From Methanoregulaceae archaeon (GTDB taxonomy: Archaea > Halobacteriota > Methanomicrobia > Methanomicrobiales > Methanospirillaceae), in contig JAJRBP010000308.1 in assembly GCA_028679405.1 (NCBI GenBank), forward strand, positions 1 to 16,772: a stretch of DNA of 16,772 bases. Reading direction: 5' to 3'. Each line of letters starts with the position of its first letter. Position 1 is the first letter of the stretch. Below are positions 8,106 through 15,654 of the stretch, piece by piece. A program made the translations under genes and the position numbers. The notes below the pieces were generated by a model. It had not been told where the DNA came from. It worked only from the letters and a program-made list of their open reading frames with translations, and ran no database searches.

Positions 8106-8770
8106 CCCCCTCGATACTTTATGGGATCTTTCAGCCCTAGCGATTCAAAAGCGGCGCGCCGAAAATGGCAGGCCCCACAGATCCCGCATGCAATTTCCTC
8201 ATCCTGGTAACATGACCATGTATACTCGTACGGGACACCTATCTTCATCCCGATTCCAAGTATCTCACTTTTACTCATCGAAACAAAGGGCGTGATTAGC
8301 CGGATGCGGGTCCCGTCCCGGGTACCTGCGTCGATTGCCTGTTGGAACGCTTCGATAAATTGCGGGCGACAATCCGGATAACCGCTGTAATCCTGTGCCT
8401 GCACCCCGATGAAGATTGCATCCGCTGCCTGGGATTCGGCATAGCTCGTTGCAATCGAGAGGAGATTCCCGTTCCTGAAAGGTACATAGGTATTCGGAAG
8501 ATCAGCCCTTGTCTCATCGAATGTCTCAACCCCGATCGAATGGTCGGTCAGGCTGCTCATGCCAAACTGTCTGAGGTAGGAGATGTCGACCTCAACAAAA
8601 TCGAGTGCGGGGATAAGCCGTGCAATTTTATTCGCAGCCGCCCGCTCCTTTGCCTCTGTCCGTTGTCCATAGTTAACATGGAGGGCAAGGATTTCATAGC
8701 CCTGCCGACTGGCATAGTATGCAAGAGTGGATGAATCCATCCCCCCGGAGAGGAGGCAGACTGCTTTCAT
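8102..8770 (-). CDS. queC: 7-cyano-7-deazaguanine (preQ0) synthase QueC
   Basis: QueC uses ATP and ammonia to convert 7-carboxy-7-deazaguanine into preQ0. In archaea preQ0 is inserted at tRNA position 15 by ArcTGT and turned into archaeosine. The 222-residue protein has the N-terminal PP-loop SGGMDSS at 8-14, HVNYGQR (31-37), VPFRNGNLLSIA (96-107) and a C-terminal zinc site of four cysteines: Cys187, Cys195, Cys198 and Cys201 (CYQDEEIACGICGAC). Length and motifs are fully typical. Its ATG shares one base with the queE stop (TAATG), and its stop overlaps the Nudix start. No tgtA or arcS lies in the window, so the later archaeosine steps must be encoded elsewhere. Confidence 0.97.
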   Translation of the reverse strand: MKAVCLLSGGMDSSTLAYYASRQGYEILALHVNYGQRTEAKERAAANKIARLIPALDFVEVDISYLRQFGMSSLTDHSIGVETFDETRADLPNTYVPFRNGNLLSIATSYAESQAADAIFIGVQAQDYSGYPDCRPQFIEAFQQAIDAGTRDGTRIRLITPFVSMSKSEILGIGMKIGVPYEYTWSCYQDEEIACGICGACHFRRAAFESLGLKDPIKYRGG

Positions 8771-9378
8771 TACCGCACCCCGATAAGGCGATGAAGCTGG
8801 AGCTGGAAGCGCACAGGAAGATCATGTGTGATGACAAAATTTGCAGCAGCCGAATAGTCCGATCCGAATACCGGGGAGAGAAAGACCTCTCCTTTCATCC
8901 GATATTCCGTCATCACTTCACCTGCATACTCGCAATCGGGGAGGTCTCCCACCACGAACTTGACCGAATCGCTCGTGGTAATATCTTTTAAGAGGGAAAG
9001 GTCGCTCTCCTCACCCGACGAAGGGCACTTGACATCCATGCAGATTGAGGCGTGTTTCTGAAGATCCCTGAATGTGATTGTGCCATTGGTCTCGATCTCG
9101 ATCTTATATCCATCCCAATGAAGTCTTTCCACGAGAATCATCACATCTTCGAGTTGAAGGAGTGGTTCCCCGCCGGTAATACAAATGAGTCCCCTGCCAA
9201 GTCTGTGAACTTCATCCACCACGGATTCCATCGGCATTTGATCCCCCTCAGATTTGGCATATTCGGTGTCGCACCATGTGCAGGAGAGATTGCATCCGGT
9301 AAGGCGGATAAAAGTACAGATACGGCCCTGGTTCCGCCCTTCTCCTTGAAGACTCCGGAAAATTTCAGATACGATCAT
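8770..9378 (-). CDS. queE: 7-carboxy-7-deazaguanine synthase QueE (radical SAM)
   Basis: QueE rearranges 6-carboxy-tetrahydropterin, the QueD product, into 7-carboxy-7-deazaguanine using SAM, a [4Fe-4S] cluster and Mg2+. I choose ATG at 9376-9378, giving 202 residues beginning MIVSEIFRSLQGEG, the normal QueE N-terminus, and an ATGA overlap with the queD stop. A longer frame from 9414 would add 12 residues lying inside queD with no family similarity. Visible motifs are SLQGEG (9-14), the radical-SAM CX3CX2C at Cys29, Cys33 and Cys36 (CNLSCTWC), TGGEPLLQ, and EIETNGT. The extended insertions seen in some bacterial QueE are absent. It is the middle gene of queD-queE-queC, and the three together give a complete route from the pterin to preQ0. 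Confidence 0.95.
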   Translation of the reverse strand: MIVSEIFRSLQGEGRNQGRICTFIRLTGCNLSCTWCDTEYAKSEGDQMPMESVVDEVHRLGRGLICITGGEPLLQLEDVMILVERLHWDGYKIEIETNGTITFRDLQKHASICMDVKCPSSGEESDLSLLKDITTSDSVKFVVGDLPDCEYAGEVMTEYRMKGEVFLSPVFGSDYSAAANFVITHDLPVRFQLQLHRLIGVR

Positions 9379-9782
9379 GGGGCCAGTTCCGCATAACAGC
9401 CCGGAGACTCCCATACGCGGAGGTTCGTCACCTTAGCGGAGAGACCTTCCCGCATGCATTCGTCAGTAATCATCTTGAGCAGGACAGAGACGAGCAGTTC
9501 GCTTGTCGGATCACCGGGGGTAGTGATGACCTGCTGGAATTGAGATAAACACCCGACCATCGGGTCATCTTCGTTCAGGATTACCTGGTGATCGAAACGT
9601 TCAACGATCTCCCGGATAAGGTTATAATCGATAAGGATTCCAGTCTTATCACTGACCTGTCCCTCCATCCATATCTCAACCCGCCACCTGTGCCCATGGA
9701 GACTTGCACATTTCCCTTTATAATGAAGGAGTCGATGGCTTGCATCGAAAGAGACCTCCTTGTAGATCCGGGAATTCATCAT
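9375..9782 (-). CDS. queD: 6-carboxy-5,6,7,8-tetrahydropterin synthase QueD
   Basis: QueD, a member of the 6-pyruvoyl-tetrahydropterin synthase fold, converts dihydroneopterin triphosphate to 6-carboxytetrahydropterin, the first pathway-specific step toward preQ0. With ATG at 9780-9782 it is 135 residues. The zinc histidines are visible as FDASH (His16) and HGH (His29, His31), with the catalytic cysteine at 25 in KCASLHGH, the spacing expected of QueD. DYNLI (52-56) and a C-terminal glutamate (WESPG) complete the active site. A second ATG follows immediately. A frame from 9857 adds 25 residues crossing the TATA element and without family match, so I reject it. Adjacent queE and queC support QueD rather than a methanopterin or biopterin role. 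It is the first gene of the run. Confidence 0.94.
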   Translation of the reverse strand: MMNSRIYKEVSFDASHRLLHYKGKCASLHGHRWRVEIWMEGQVSDKTGILIDYNLIREIVERFDHQVILNEDDPMVGCLSQFQQVITTPGDPTSELLVSVLLKMITDECMREGLSAKVTNLRVWESPGCYAELAP

Positions 9783-9797
9783 AGGAATGTGCCCACA

Positions 9798-9808
9798 GGA
9801 TATAATAT
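9798..9808 (-). promoter_or_regulatory. TATA-type promoter of the queD-to-sepS operon
   Basis: On the minus strand an AT-rich element reads TATTATATCC, with its centre about 22-26 bases before the paired queD ATG codons (9780-9782 and 9777-9779). The usual archaeal spacing puts the transcription start at or next to the ATG, so the message is probably leaderless. No clear ribosome site precedes the ATG, which agrees. This is the only obvious promoter ahead of the nine minus-strand genes. Confidence 0.5.
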
Positions 9809-9883
9809 TATTATCAGGAACCGTCAATGTATACTGGCAACGTGGGTGACGGCACACTCGGGAACAGATCTTCCCGCGCCCGT

Positions 9884-9893
9884 ATATCTATAG
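9884..9893 (+). promoter_or_regulatory. TATA-type promoter of rps12-rps7-fusA
   Basis: TATATCTATA lies about 38 bases before the rps12 ATG. The usual spacing puts the transcript start near 9913-9915, just ahead of a GAGG (9916-9919) that is seven bases from the ATG, giving a leader of about a dozen bases with a ribosome site. It is divergent from the queD promoter, the two TATA elements being about 80 bases apart. Confidence 0.5.
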
Positions 9894-9926
9894 GCATTTC
9901 AAAAACGATTTAAACGAGGGTATTCG

Positions 9927-10355
9927 ATGGGAAAGGGCAAATTTGCAGCAAGAAAACTTGTCAGGGATTCGAATAAATTTCGGTGGAGCGACCCGAAATA
10001 CGCACGGCGGCAGGACGGTCTGGACCTTAAGTCCGATCCGCTCGAAGGCGCACCTCAGGGAAGAGGGATCGTTCTCGAGAAGGTTGGAGTCGAGGCCAAG
10101 CAGCCGAATTCCGCAATCCGCAAGTGTGTTCGTGTCCAGTTGATCAAGAACGGAAGACAGGTAACGGCTTTTGCCGTCGGTGACGGGGCGATCAACTTTA
10201 TCGACGAGCATGATGAGGTCGAGATCGAAGGAATAGGTGGCCGACTCGGTCGATCCATGGGAGACATCCCAGGTGTGAGATATGTCGTGACCAAGGTGAA
10301 TAACGTCTGTCTTCACGAGATGGTGATTGGCAGGAAGGAGAAGCCACGGAGGTAA
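9927..10355 (+). CDS. rps12: 30S ribosomal protein S12 (archaeal, eS23-like)
   Basis: A component of the small-subunit decoding centre. The 142-residue protein matches the archaeal/eukaryotic S12 (S23) form in length and in marks such as [10 protein letters not shown] at the N-terminus, [39 protein letters not shown] and the terminal [18 protein letters not shown] faces the decoding site and contains the conserved lysine and proline region. ATG at 9927 follows GAGG at a seven-base spacing. First gene of a three-gene operon with rps7 and fusA; in many archaea nusA and rpoA-type genes lie upstream, but here the neighbour is the divergent queD. Confidence 0.98.
   Translation: MGKGKFAARKLVRDSNKFRWSDPKYARRQDGLDLKSDPLEGAPQGRGIVLEKVGVEAKQPNSAIRKCVRVQLIKNGRQVTAFAVGDGAINFIDEHDEVEIEGIGGRLGRSMGDIPGVRYVVTKVNNVCLHEMVIGRKEKPRR
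10348..10353 (+). promoter_or_regulatory. Strong ribosome binding site of rps7
   Basis: GGAGGT overlaps the first base of the rps12 stop codon and lies seven bases before the rps7 ATG at 10361. It fixes the rps7 start and suggests coupled translation of the two ribosomal proteins. Confidence 0.8.
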
Positions 10356-10360
10356 AAGGC

Positions 10361-10942
10361 ATGACCGAAGCAGAAGGCAGGAAACAGCTCCTCTTCAACC
10401 AGTGGGATATCGGAGAAGTCCAGATAACAGATCCCGGCCTCGTAAGGTATATCAACCTCCATTCGATGATTGTGCCGCATTCGGGTGGCAAGTATACGCG
10501 ACAGGAATTCAATAAGGGAAATATGCTCATCGTCGAGCGCCTCATCAACAGGCTGATGCAGTCTGAGATGAACACCGGAAACAAGACCCTCGCCATCAGG
10601 ATCGTCAAAGACGCATTCGAGATAATCAATAAGAAAACAAAGAAGAATCCGGTACAAGTACTGGTCGACGCGATCGCAAACGCAGGCCCCAGGGAAGAGA
10701 CGGTCAGGCTCAAGTACGGTGGTATCAATGTCCCGAAATCGGTTGACACAGCTCCACTCAGGAGAGTAAACACCGCAATCTACTTCATCGCCGAAGCTGT
10801 CTATAAGGCGGCCCATAAGAGCAAGAAACCGGTCAGCGCGTGTCTTGCGGATGAACTGATCGCCGCATCGAAGGGCGATGTGAAGACATATTCTGTGAAT
10901 AAAAAGGAAGAACGCGAGCGTATCGCAAAATCTGCTCGATAG
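10361..10942 (+). CDS. rps7: 30S ribosomal protein S7 (archaeal, uS7)
   Basis: Primary 16S rRNA binder that organises the small-subunit head and contacts E-site tRNA. The 193-residue length fits archaeal uS7. Recognisable parts are [17 protein letters not shown] near the N-terminus, [28 protein letters not shown], the conserved [26 protein letters not shown], and the basic C-terminal helix region ending [13 protein letters not shown]. The start is fixed by the GGAGGT ribosome site overlapping the rps12 stop. The rps12-rps7-fusA order is the conserved str operon core, and fusA begins 29 bases after the stop. Confidence 0.98.
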   Translation: MTEAEGRKQLLFNQWDIGEVQITDPGLVRYINLHSMIVPHSGGKYTRQEFNKGNMLIVERLINRLMQSEMNTGNKTLAIRIVKDAFEIINKKTKKNPVQVLVDAIANAGPREETVRLKYGGINVPKSVDTAPLRRVNTAIYFIAEAVYKAAHKSKKPVSACLADELIAASKGDVKTYSVNKKEERERIAKSAR

Positions 10943-10971
10943 ATCTTCTCCTGTTTTTGAGGTGTTTCTCA

Positions 10972-13164
10972 ATGGTTCGCGGCAAAAAAACGATTGAGCG
11001 CGTGACGGAGCTCATGAATGAACCGGTTCATATCCGGAATATCGGTATCGTAGCACATATTGACCATGGCAAAACCACCCTGTCAGATAACCTTCTTGCG
11101 GGAGCTGGAATTATTTCCGAAGAACTCGCCGGGAAACAGCTCTTTATGGACTCGGATGAGGAGGAGCAGGCGAGAGGCATCACCATCGACGCAAGCAATG
11201 TCTCAATGGTTCACGAGTACGGCGGCCAGGAGTATCTTATCAATATGATTGACACGCCCGGGCACGTCGACTTCGGTGGAGATGTGACCCGTGCGATGAG
11301 GGCAGTCGATGGAGCAGTCGTGCTCGTGGATGCGGTCGAGGGTACAATGCCCCAGACGGAAACTGTGCTTCGGCAGGCACTTAAGGAGCAAGTACGACCT
11401 GTCCTCTTCATCAATAAAGTAGATCGGCTCATCAATGAGCTCAAGGTCGATGAGATGGAGATGCAGATTCGTCTCGGTAAAGTTATCGACAAGGTAAATA
11501 AGCTGATCAAAGGGATGAATGAGGAGAGTTATAATGCTGGCTGGAAACTTGATGCGACGAAAGGTACTGTCGCATTCGGATCAGCTCTCTATAACTGGGC
11601 GGTCTCGGTTCCATTCATGAAGAAGAGCGGGGTCTCGTTCAAGGATGTATACGCCAAGTGCAAGGAAGGCGATATGAAGTGGCTCGCACAGAAAAGCCCG
11701 CTGGACGAGGTTGTCCTTGACATGGTGGTCACCCATCTCCCCAATCCGCTCGACGCCCAGAAGCGCCGGATTAAGGTTATCTGGCATGGCGATCACGAGA
11801 GCCCGGAAGGAAAAGCAATGCTGAACTGCGATCCGAACGGGCCAGTGACTCTGATGGTCACTGATATATCATTCGATCCGCATGCTGGGGAAGTCGCCAC
11901 AGGCCGGCTCTTTTCCGGGAAGCTGAAACGGGGTGACGAGCTATTCGTGATGGGAACAGCGAGGAAAGGTAACCGTCTCCAGCAGGTCGGGATTTTCATG
12001 GGTCCGAAGCGTGTGGAGGTCGAGGAGCTTGTTGCAGGAAACATCCCGGCGGTAACAGGCCTTAAGGATGCGATCGTAGGTTCCACGGTCACCTCGCTCC
12101 AGGACATGATTCCGTTCGAGTCACTCAAACACTATAGCGAACCGGTCATGACTGTTGCTGTCGAAGCAAAGAACATGAAGGATCTGCCCAAACTGGTAGA
12201 GGTACTTCGACAGGTAGGCAAGGAGGACCCGACTCTCTCGGTTGCGATCAACGAGGAGACCGGAGAACACCTCATTTCAGGGATGGGGGAACTCCACCTC
12301 GAGATCATCACAGGGCGGATCAAGCGGGACAAGGGGGTTGAGATCGTCACCTCGGAACCGATCGTAGTGTACCGGGAGACCGCGACCCAGAAGGCCGGAC
12401 CGGTCGAAGGGAAGTCACCGAACAGGCACAACAGGTTCTACATTGAGCTCGAGCCGCTCCCTGAAGAGATCGTCCAGCTGATCAAGAACAACGAAGTCTC
12501 GATGAACATGACCGCCCTCGAGCGGAGAGACGTGCTCGTGAAGGCCGGGATGGACAAAGATGAAGCGAAGAACGTGAAGGATATCCATGGCACGAATTTG
12601 TTCATCGATATGACAAAGGGGATACAGTACCTGAATGAGACAATGGAGCTCATTCTCGAAGGACTCCACGAAGCTCTTGGTGGAGGCCCCCTTGCGGATG
12701 AACCAGTTCAGAATATGAAAATACGTCTCGTTGATGTGAAGTTGCATGAAGATGCTATCCATCGGGGACCTGCCCAGGTGATCCCAGCGGTAAGAGCTGC
12801 AGTGAAAGGCGGGATGCTGTTGGCGGGGGACTCACTTCTTGAACCTTATCAGAAGATCCAGATCACGGTCCCGACCGAGCAGATGGGAAGTGCAACCTCG
12901 CAGATCCAGGGAAGACGCGGGACGGTCTTTGATATCCAGAGCGAGGGAGACACAATCACCGTTGTAGGAAAGGCACCGGTGGCCGAGCTCTTCGGGTTCG
13001 CCGGGGATATCCGGTCCGCGACTGAAGGGCGGGCAATGTGGAGTACAGAATTTGCGGGATTCGAGATAGTCCCGAACAATATGGTCAAAGAAACCGTGCA
13101 AGCGATTCGGAAACGAAAAGGCCTCAAGGAATCAATGCCTACCCCGAAGGATTATCTCGAGTGA
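10972..13164 (+). CDS. fusA: Translation elongation factor EF-2
   Basis: The GTPase that drives translocation of tRNA and mRNA on the ribosome. I start it at ATG 10972 (730 residues, [11 protein letters not shown]...), seven bases after GAGGTG at 10959-10964; an upstream in-frame TTG at 10957 overlaps that ribosome site and is unlikely. GTP-binding elements are AHIDHGKTT (28-36), [14 protein letters not shown] and NKVD. The C-terminal half holds [11 protein letters not shown] and the diphthamide loop [11 protein letters not shown] with the modifiable histidine near residue 597. That loop confirms archaeal EF-2 rather than bacterial EF-G. It is the last gene of the str operon here and is followed by T-tracts; tuf (EF-1 alpha) and rps10, common next neighbours in archaea, are absent. 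Confidence 0.98.
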   Translation: MVRGKKTIERVTELMNEPVHIRNIGIVAHIDHGKTTLSDNLLAGAGIISEELAGKQLFMDSDEEEQARGITIDASNVSMVHEYGGQEYLINMIDTPGHVDFGGDVTRAMRAVDGAVVLVDAVEGTMPQTETVLRQALKEQVRPVLFINKVDRLINELKVDEMEMQIRLGKVIDKVNKLIKGMNEESYNAGWKLDATKGTVAFGSALYNWAVSVPFMKKSGVSFKDVYAKCKEGDMKWLAQKSPLDEVVLDMVVTHLPNPLDAQKRRIKVIWHGDHESPEGKAMLNCDPNGPVTLMVTDISFDPHAGEVATGRLFSGKLKRGDELFVMGTARKGNRLQQVGIFMGPKRVEVEELVAGNIPAVTGLKDAIVGSTVTSLQDMIPFESLKHYSEPVMTVAVEAKNMKDLPKLVEVLRQVGKEDPTLSVAINEETGEHLISGMGELHLEIITGRIKRDKGVEIVTSEPIVVYRETATQKAGPVEGKSPNRHNRFYIELEPLPEEIVQLIKNNEVSMNMTALERRDVLVKAGMDKDEAKNVKDIHGTNLFIDMTKGIQYLNETMELILEGLHEALGGGPLADEPVQNMKIRLVDVKLHEDAIHRGPAQVIPAVRAAVKGGMLLAGDSLLEPYQKIQITVPTEQMGSATSQIQGRRGTVFDIQSEGDTITVVGKAPVAELFGFAGDIRSATEGRAMWSTEFAGFEIVPNNMVKETVQAIRKRKGLKESMPTPKDYLE

Positions 13165-13195
13165 TCTTTATTTTTGAAAATCATTTTTCCTGTTT
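13165..13195 (+). terminator. T-tract terminator after fusA
   Basis: Three closely spaced T-runs follow the fusA stop: TTT-A-TTTTT (13167-13175), TTTTT (13184-13188) and TTTT (13192-13195), with no stem-loop before them. This is the usual form of archaeal intrinsic termination and probably ends the rps12-rps7-fusA transcript. Confidence 0.6.
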
Positions 13196-13254
13196 TGAGA
13201 ACAGTTTGATCCCCGGTCGCAGCAGATCGTGAATTTTGAAGTGAGTGGATCCCC

Positions 13255-13464
13255 TTGGTACAAAATCCAGATGGAAGATACCGGATATCTGTCAGAATTG
13301 GATCCAAGGTAGAAATAATCCAGAAAAAAGACCAGGCATCTGCAAAGCTGACCGATGGGATTGTCAGCGAAATACTGACTAATTCATCGTTTCATCCCCA
13401 TGGAATCAAGGTCAGACTGCGGGATGGGAAGGTAGGTAGGATCGGGACCATCAAAGAAGTTTAG
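13255..13464 (+). CDS. YwbE/DUF2196 family small protein
   Basis: A 69-residue protein resembling the YwbE family (DUF2196), whose members are about 60-70 residues and of unknown function. The match is carried by IGSKVEIIQKKDQ (15-27), LTDGIVSEILTNS (32-44) and FHPHGIKVRLRDGKVGRIG (46-64); the HPHGIKVRL core is diagnostic. The fold is probably a small beta barrel suited to nucleic acid or protein binding, which is inference. The only in-frame start is TTG at 13255, because a TGA at 13237-13239 closes the frame upstream and no ATG or GTG intervenes. It lies 90 bases after fusA beyond T-tracts, so it may have its own promoter or be reached by read-through. Confidence 0.85.
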   Translation: MVQNPDGRYRISVRIGSKVEIIQKKDQASAKLTDGIVSEILTNSSFHPHGIKVRLRDGKVGRIGTIKEV

Positions 13465-13502
13465 ATTGGCTGACCTTTGAGACTCCGATGCGAATCCAAA
13501 CC

Positions 13503-13508
13503 TATTAA
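13503..13508 (+). promoter_or_regulatory. TATA-like element before the small membrane protein
   Basis: TATTAA, within AAACCTATTAAGA, is centred about 28 bases before the ATG at 13533. No ribosome site precedes that ATG, so a leaderless transcript is likely. Confidence 0.4.
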
Positions 13509-13532
13509 GACTCTCCGCAATCTGTATTCCTT

Positions 13533-13805
13533 ATGGTTTCCAAGACTGGACCCGATGAGGAACCAGCAGTACCTGGTTGGGCTTTCGTACTCGGACTTGT
13601 CCTGGGGGCCCTGGTCAATCTCTTCATTTTCTGGTACCTGATCATATTCTGGCCGGGCGAATGCTCGAAACTTGCGGCATTAACAGGTGGAAAGCAGACC
13701 TGTGGGCTCCAGCCGGGAGCGTATGTGGTGGGTGCGATCAATGTCCTGCTTATTCTGGTATGCCTTGGGTTTATTGGCAGGTGGTACCGAAGAAGGGAGA
13801 GATAA
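13533..13805 (+). CDS. Small two-helix membrane protein, unknown function
   Basis: I do not recognise this 90-residue protein. It has a short acidic N-terminus (MVSKTGPDEEPAVP), a first hydrophobic helix at about 16-40 (WAFVLGLVLGALVNLFIFWY...), a loop of about 20 residues with two cysteines (Cys44, Cys57), a second helix at about 63-83 and a very basic end RWYRRRER. The positive-inside rule puts both ends in the cytoplasm and the two-cysteine loop outside, where a disulfide is possible. Its codon use looks like that of its neighbours. The gene lies 38 bases before the methyltransferase on the same strand and probably shares its transcript. Confidence 0.7.
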   Translation: MVSKTGPDEEPAVPGWAFVLGLVLGALVNLFIFWYLIIFWPGECSKLAALTGGKQTCGLQPGAYVVGAINVLLILVCLGFIGRWYRRRER

Positions 13806-13843
13806 AATGAAAGGTATTCCACTAACTCGAGAGGAATGAAATC

Positions 13844-14911
13844 TTGCTCTTTCTTTCTGAAAAGGAAAAGCAGGACTGGGCTGGTCTCGCTAAAGCTACC
13901 CTTTCCGAAAGGTATAAGCCAGGATCCTTGAGAACTGGAGTCCGTCCCAATCTATATGCAGCATTTTGTTTTTTCATCGGGACATTTCTCGCATCTCATG
14001 GCCAGGGAAGATTAGGAAGTGAATGGCTTCGCGCCGGTGCCATGGAGGAGGAAGAGGGGTTGTTCTGCGGTACATTCCTCCTTGGGTTCCTCCAGCGCCA
14101 CGAAATGCAGATGATTGCACCTGTGGTTGCATTCGAGGACCCCCGTCCATTCGTTCACTTTGCAGGAGTACCAGTAATGCGGGAGGCACGTACACGTTTC
14201 ATCAACCAGTGCGGTCATACACTGCCTGTCTTCGACAGACCGATCAATTTCATGGATATCGGATGTGGGGATGGCGCATTAACCATCTCTCTTCTGAAGC
14301 ATCTTCAGGAGACTGGTAAAGTGGATGGAATCCACGAAATACTCCTCGTCGATTCCTCGCCCGCCATGATTGAACTGGCCAGACAGAAGGTTCATGATGC
14401 ATTTCCCGACGTTGTGATTAATACCGAAAATGCGAGGATTCAGGATTGTTCTGGCAAAATCAGTCATTACTATGATATTGCAATGAGTTCCCTTGCATAC
14501 CACCACATGCCTTTTGAGCATAAGCTGGTCCATCTGAACCGGCTGAAACCCTGGATAGACCATTTCATCCTTTTCGAGATGGATGCAAACAACGATTCTC
14601 CCGAGGTCTGGACCCCGGATTTGGCACTTTCGGTATACCAGTCGTACGGGAGAATCATCGACTTTGTATATGCCTACGATGCGCCGGTGGATGTTGTTAC
14701 CGATTGTGTGGACTCGTTCCTCATGACTGAGCTCATCTCACTCCTCACTGCACCCAGGGGGGTCAGGAGTGATTACCACATGCTAAGCAGCCAGTGGAAC
14801 GATCTCTTTAAACAGTGCCTGTCGCCGGAGTTCACCCTGCGATGCAATTCCACCTGTTACGCGGATGAATATCTCACGTTATTCTCTATGCATTACGGAA
14901 GGGAAGAATGA
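13844..14911 (+). CDS. Class I SAM-dependent methyltransferase, unassigned substrate
   Basis: A 355-residue protein whose central part is a Rossmann-type methyltransferase. Motif I is FMDIGCGDG (136-144), the acidic residue after beta 2 is Asp170 in LLVDSSPAMIELAR, and a motif IV-like segment is DIAMSSLAYHHMP (211-223). That segment, with histidines rather than a DPPY or NPPY sequence, suggests a small-molecule or unusual protein substrate rather than a base N-methylase. About 130 residues precede the SAM domain and include a hydrophobic stretch (YAAFCFFIGTFLA, 38-50); I recognise no family there. The start is TTG at 13844: TAA at 13823-13825 closes the frame upstream, no in-frame ATG occurs before residue 67, and GAGG at 13831-13834 sits at a workable spacing. 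It follows the small membrane protein and converges on the cyclophilin pair. Confidence 0.85.
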   Translation: MLFLSEKEKQDWAGLAKATLSERYKPGSLRTGVRPNLYAAFCFFIGTFLASHGQGRLGSEWLRAGAMEEEEGLFCGTFLLGFLQRHEMQMIAPVVAFEDPRPFVHFAGVPVMREARTRFINQCGHTLPVFDRPINFMDIGCGDGALTISLLKHLQETGKVDGIHEILLVDSSPAMIELARQKVHDAFPDVVINTENARIQDCSGKISHYYDIAMSSLAYHHMPFEHKLVHLNRLKPWIDHFILFEMDANNDSPEVWTPDLALSVYQSYGRIIDFVYAYDAPVDVVTDCVDSFLMTELISLLTAPRGVRSDYHMLSSQWNDLFKQCLSPEFTLRCNSTCYADEYLTLFSMHYGREE

Positions 14912-14924
14912 CATTATTGAGCAA

Positions 14925-14930
14925 TTTTTT
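14925..14930 (+). terminator. T-tract terminator after the methyltransferase gene
   Basis: Six consecutive T residues begin 13 bases after the methyltransferase stop, with no stem before them, consistent with archaeal T-tract termination on the plus strand. Confidence 0.5.
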
Positions 14931-14933
14931 AAC

Positions 14934-14993
14934 AAAAAGAAGATACATTTGAGTGATCCCAGGTGGATACTGGATAGAATATCCGTTTTATCC
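14934..14993 (-). terminator. Possible terminator of the cyclophilin transcript, with nested GGATA/TATCC repeats
   Basis: Read on the minus strand after the cyclophilin stop at 15007, the segment offers a short hairpin (plus-strand GGATA-GAA-TATCC, 14972-14984). This is nested inside a second GGATA (14965-14969) and TATCC (14989-14993) pair. A T5 run lies at 14938-14934. The stem is only five base pairs, so the T-run may be the active part. Confidence 0.35.
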
Positions 14994-15006
14994 GACTTGA
15001 GAACTT

Positions 15007-15486
15007 TTACAGGATGACCGCTTTGACGATCTTAACTTCGGTAAGCGGGCGGTCGTTCCTGTCGGTCTTCACCTTTGCAATCTTGTTCACGATATCCATT
15101 CCTGAGACAACTTTCCCGAACACGGGGTGCTTTGTATCGAGGAAGTTATTGTTGACGAGATTTATGAAGAACTGGCTGCCTCCGGTATCCGGCCCGGCAT
15201 TTGCCATCGAGATCGTTCCCTTGTCATTCCTGTTGTGGCTTGTGAATTCATCTTTGATGGCGTACCCCGGTCCACCCATCCCTGTTCCCTTCGGGTCTCC
15301 CCCCTGAATCATGAACCCGTCGATAACCCGGTGGAAAATTACACCATTATAGAATCCCTGGAGTATCAGCTTTTCAAAATTGCCAGCGGTAATAGGCATG
15401 TCCGCTGCGAGCTCGATATCGATGTCCCCCATCGTTGTCTGAAGCCGCGCGATTGTTTTACCTGATATCTTCTCTGATGCAGTCAT
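15007..15486 (-). CDS. Cyclophilin-type peptidyl-prolyl cis-trans isomerase, cytosolic
   Basis: A 159-residue single-domain cyclophilin that isomerises X-Pro peptide bonds and assists protein folding. Active-site residues are visible as FHRVIDGFMIQGGDP (Arg53, Phe58, Gln61), MANAGPDTGGSQFFI (Gln105, Phe107) and the closing HPVFGKVVSGMD. The human CypA Trp121 position appears to be Phe115, as in many prokaryotic cyclophilins with weak cyclosporin binding. ATG at 15484-15486 has GGAG a few bases upstream; a TTG four codons earlier contributes part of that ribosome site and is not a credible start. There is no signal peptide, so the protein is cytoplasmic. It is closely similar to the lipoprotein cyclophilin just upstream on the same strand. 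Confidence 0.95.
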   Translation of the reverse strand: MTASEKISGKTIARLQTTMGDIDIELAADMPITAGNFEKLILQGFYNGVIFHRVIDGFMIQGGDPKGTGMGGPGYAIKDEFTSHNRNDKGTISMANAGPDTGGSQFFINLVNNNFLDTKHPVFGKVVSGMDIVNKIAKVKTDRNDRPLTEVKIVKAVIL

Positions 15487-15554
15487 GAGATCTCCCAATA
15501 ATCCTTCAATTCTCCTTCTATGAATCAGTTCATCATAGGGTTAATGGTTATCCC

Positions 15555-15579
15555 AATTATACAACAGGCAAATATTTGC
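15555..15579 (-). promoter_or_regulatory. Candidate promoter of the cytosolic cyclophilin, with a 12-base palindrome
   Basis: On the minus strand a TATA-like TGTATAATT (15555-15563) lies about 70 bases before the ATG, predicting a leader of roughly 45 bases. Immediately upstream is the perfect palindrome GCAAATATTTGC (15568-15579), placed where the BRE and upstream activator or repressor sites occur. The palindrome could bind a dimeric regulator. Confidence 0.4.
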
Positions 15580-15654
15580 TCCAAAAGACGGCACGCGAGA
15601 AATGTATGGAAACCTGAATCTAAGATTATGGGGAAAGGCAATTGACCTTCTTGT

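Noticed and set aside
9783..9857. 25-residue N-terminal extension of QueD
   Set aside because: The extension crosses the TATA element and has no family similarity; the ATG pair at 9777-9782 gives a normal-length protein.
10313..10972. A 219-codon open frame on the minus strand opposite rps7
   Set aside because: It lies antisense to rps7, has no recognisable domain and arises from the codon bias of the real gene. The same applies to the minus-strand frames at 9888-10316 and 10198-10773.
13165..13254. Possible tRNA or small RNA after fusA
   Set aside because: No cloverleaf, no GTTCRA-type loop and no stable stem; only T-tracts and the leader of the next gene.
13807..13839. Ten-codon frame MKGIPLTREE between the membrane protein and the methyltransferase
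   Set aside because: It is too short, has no ribosome site of its own and contains the GAGG that serves the downstream TTG start.
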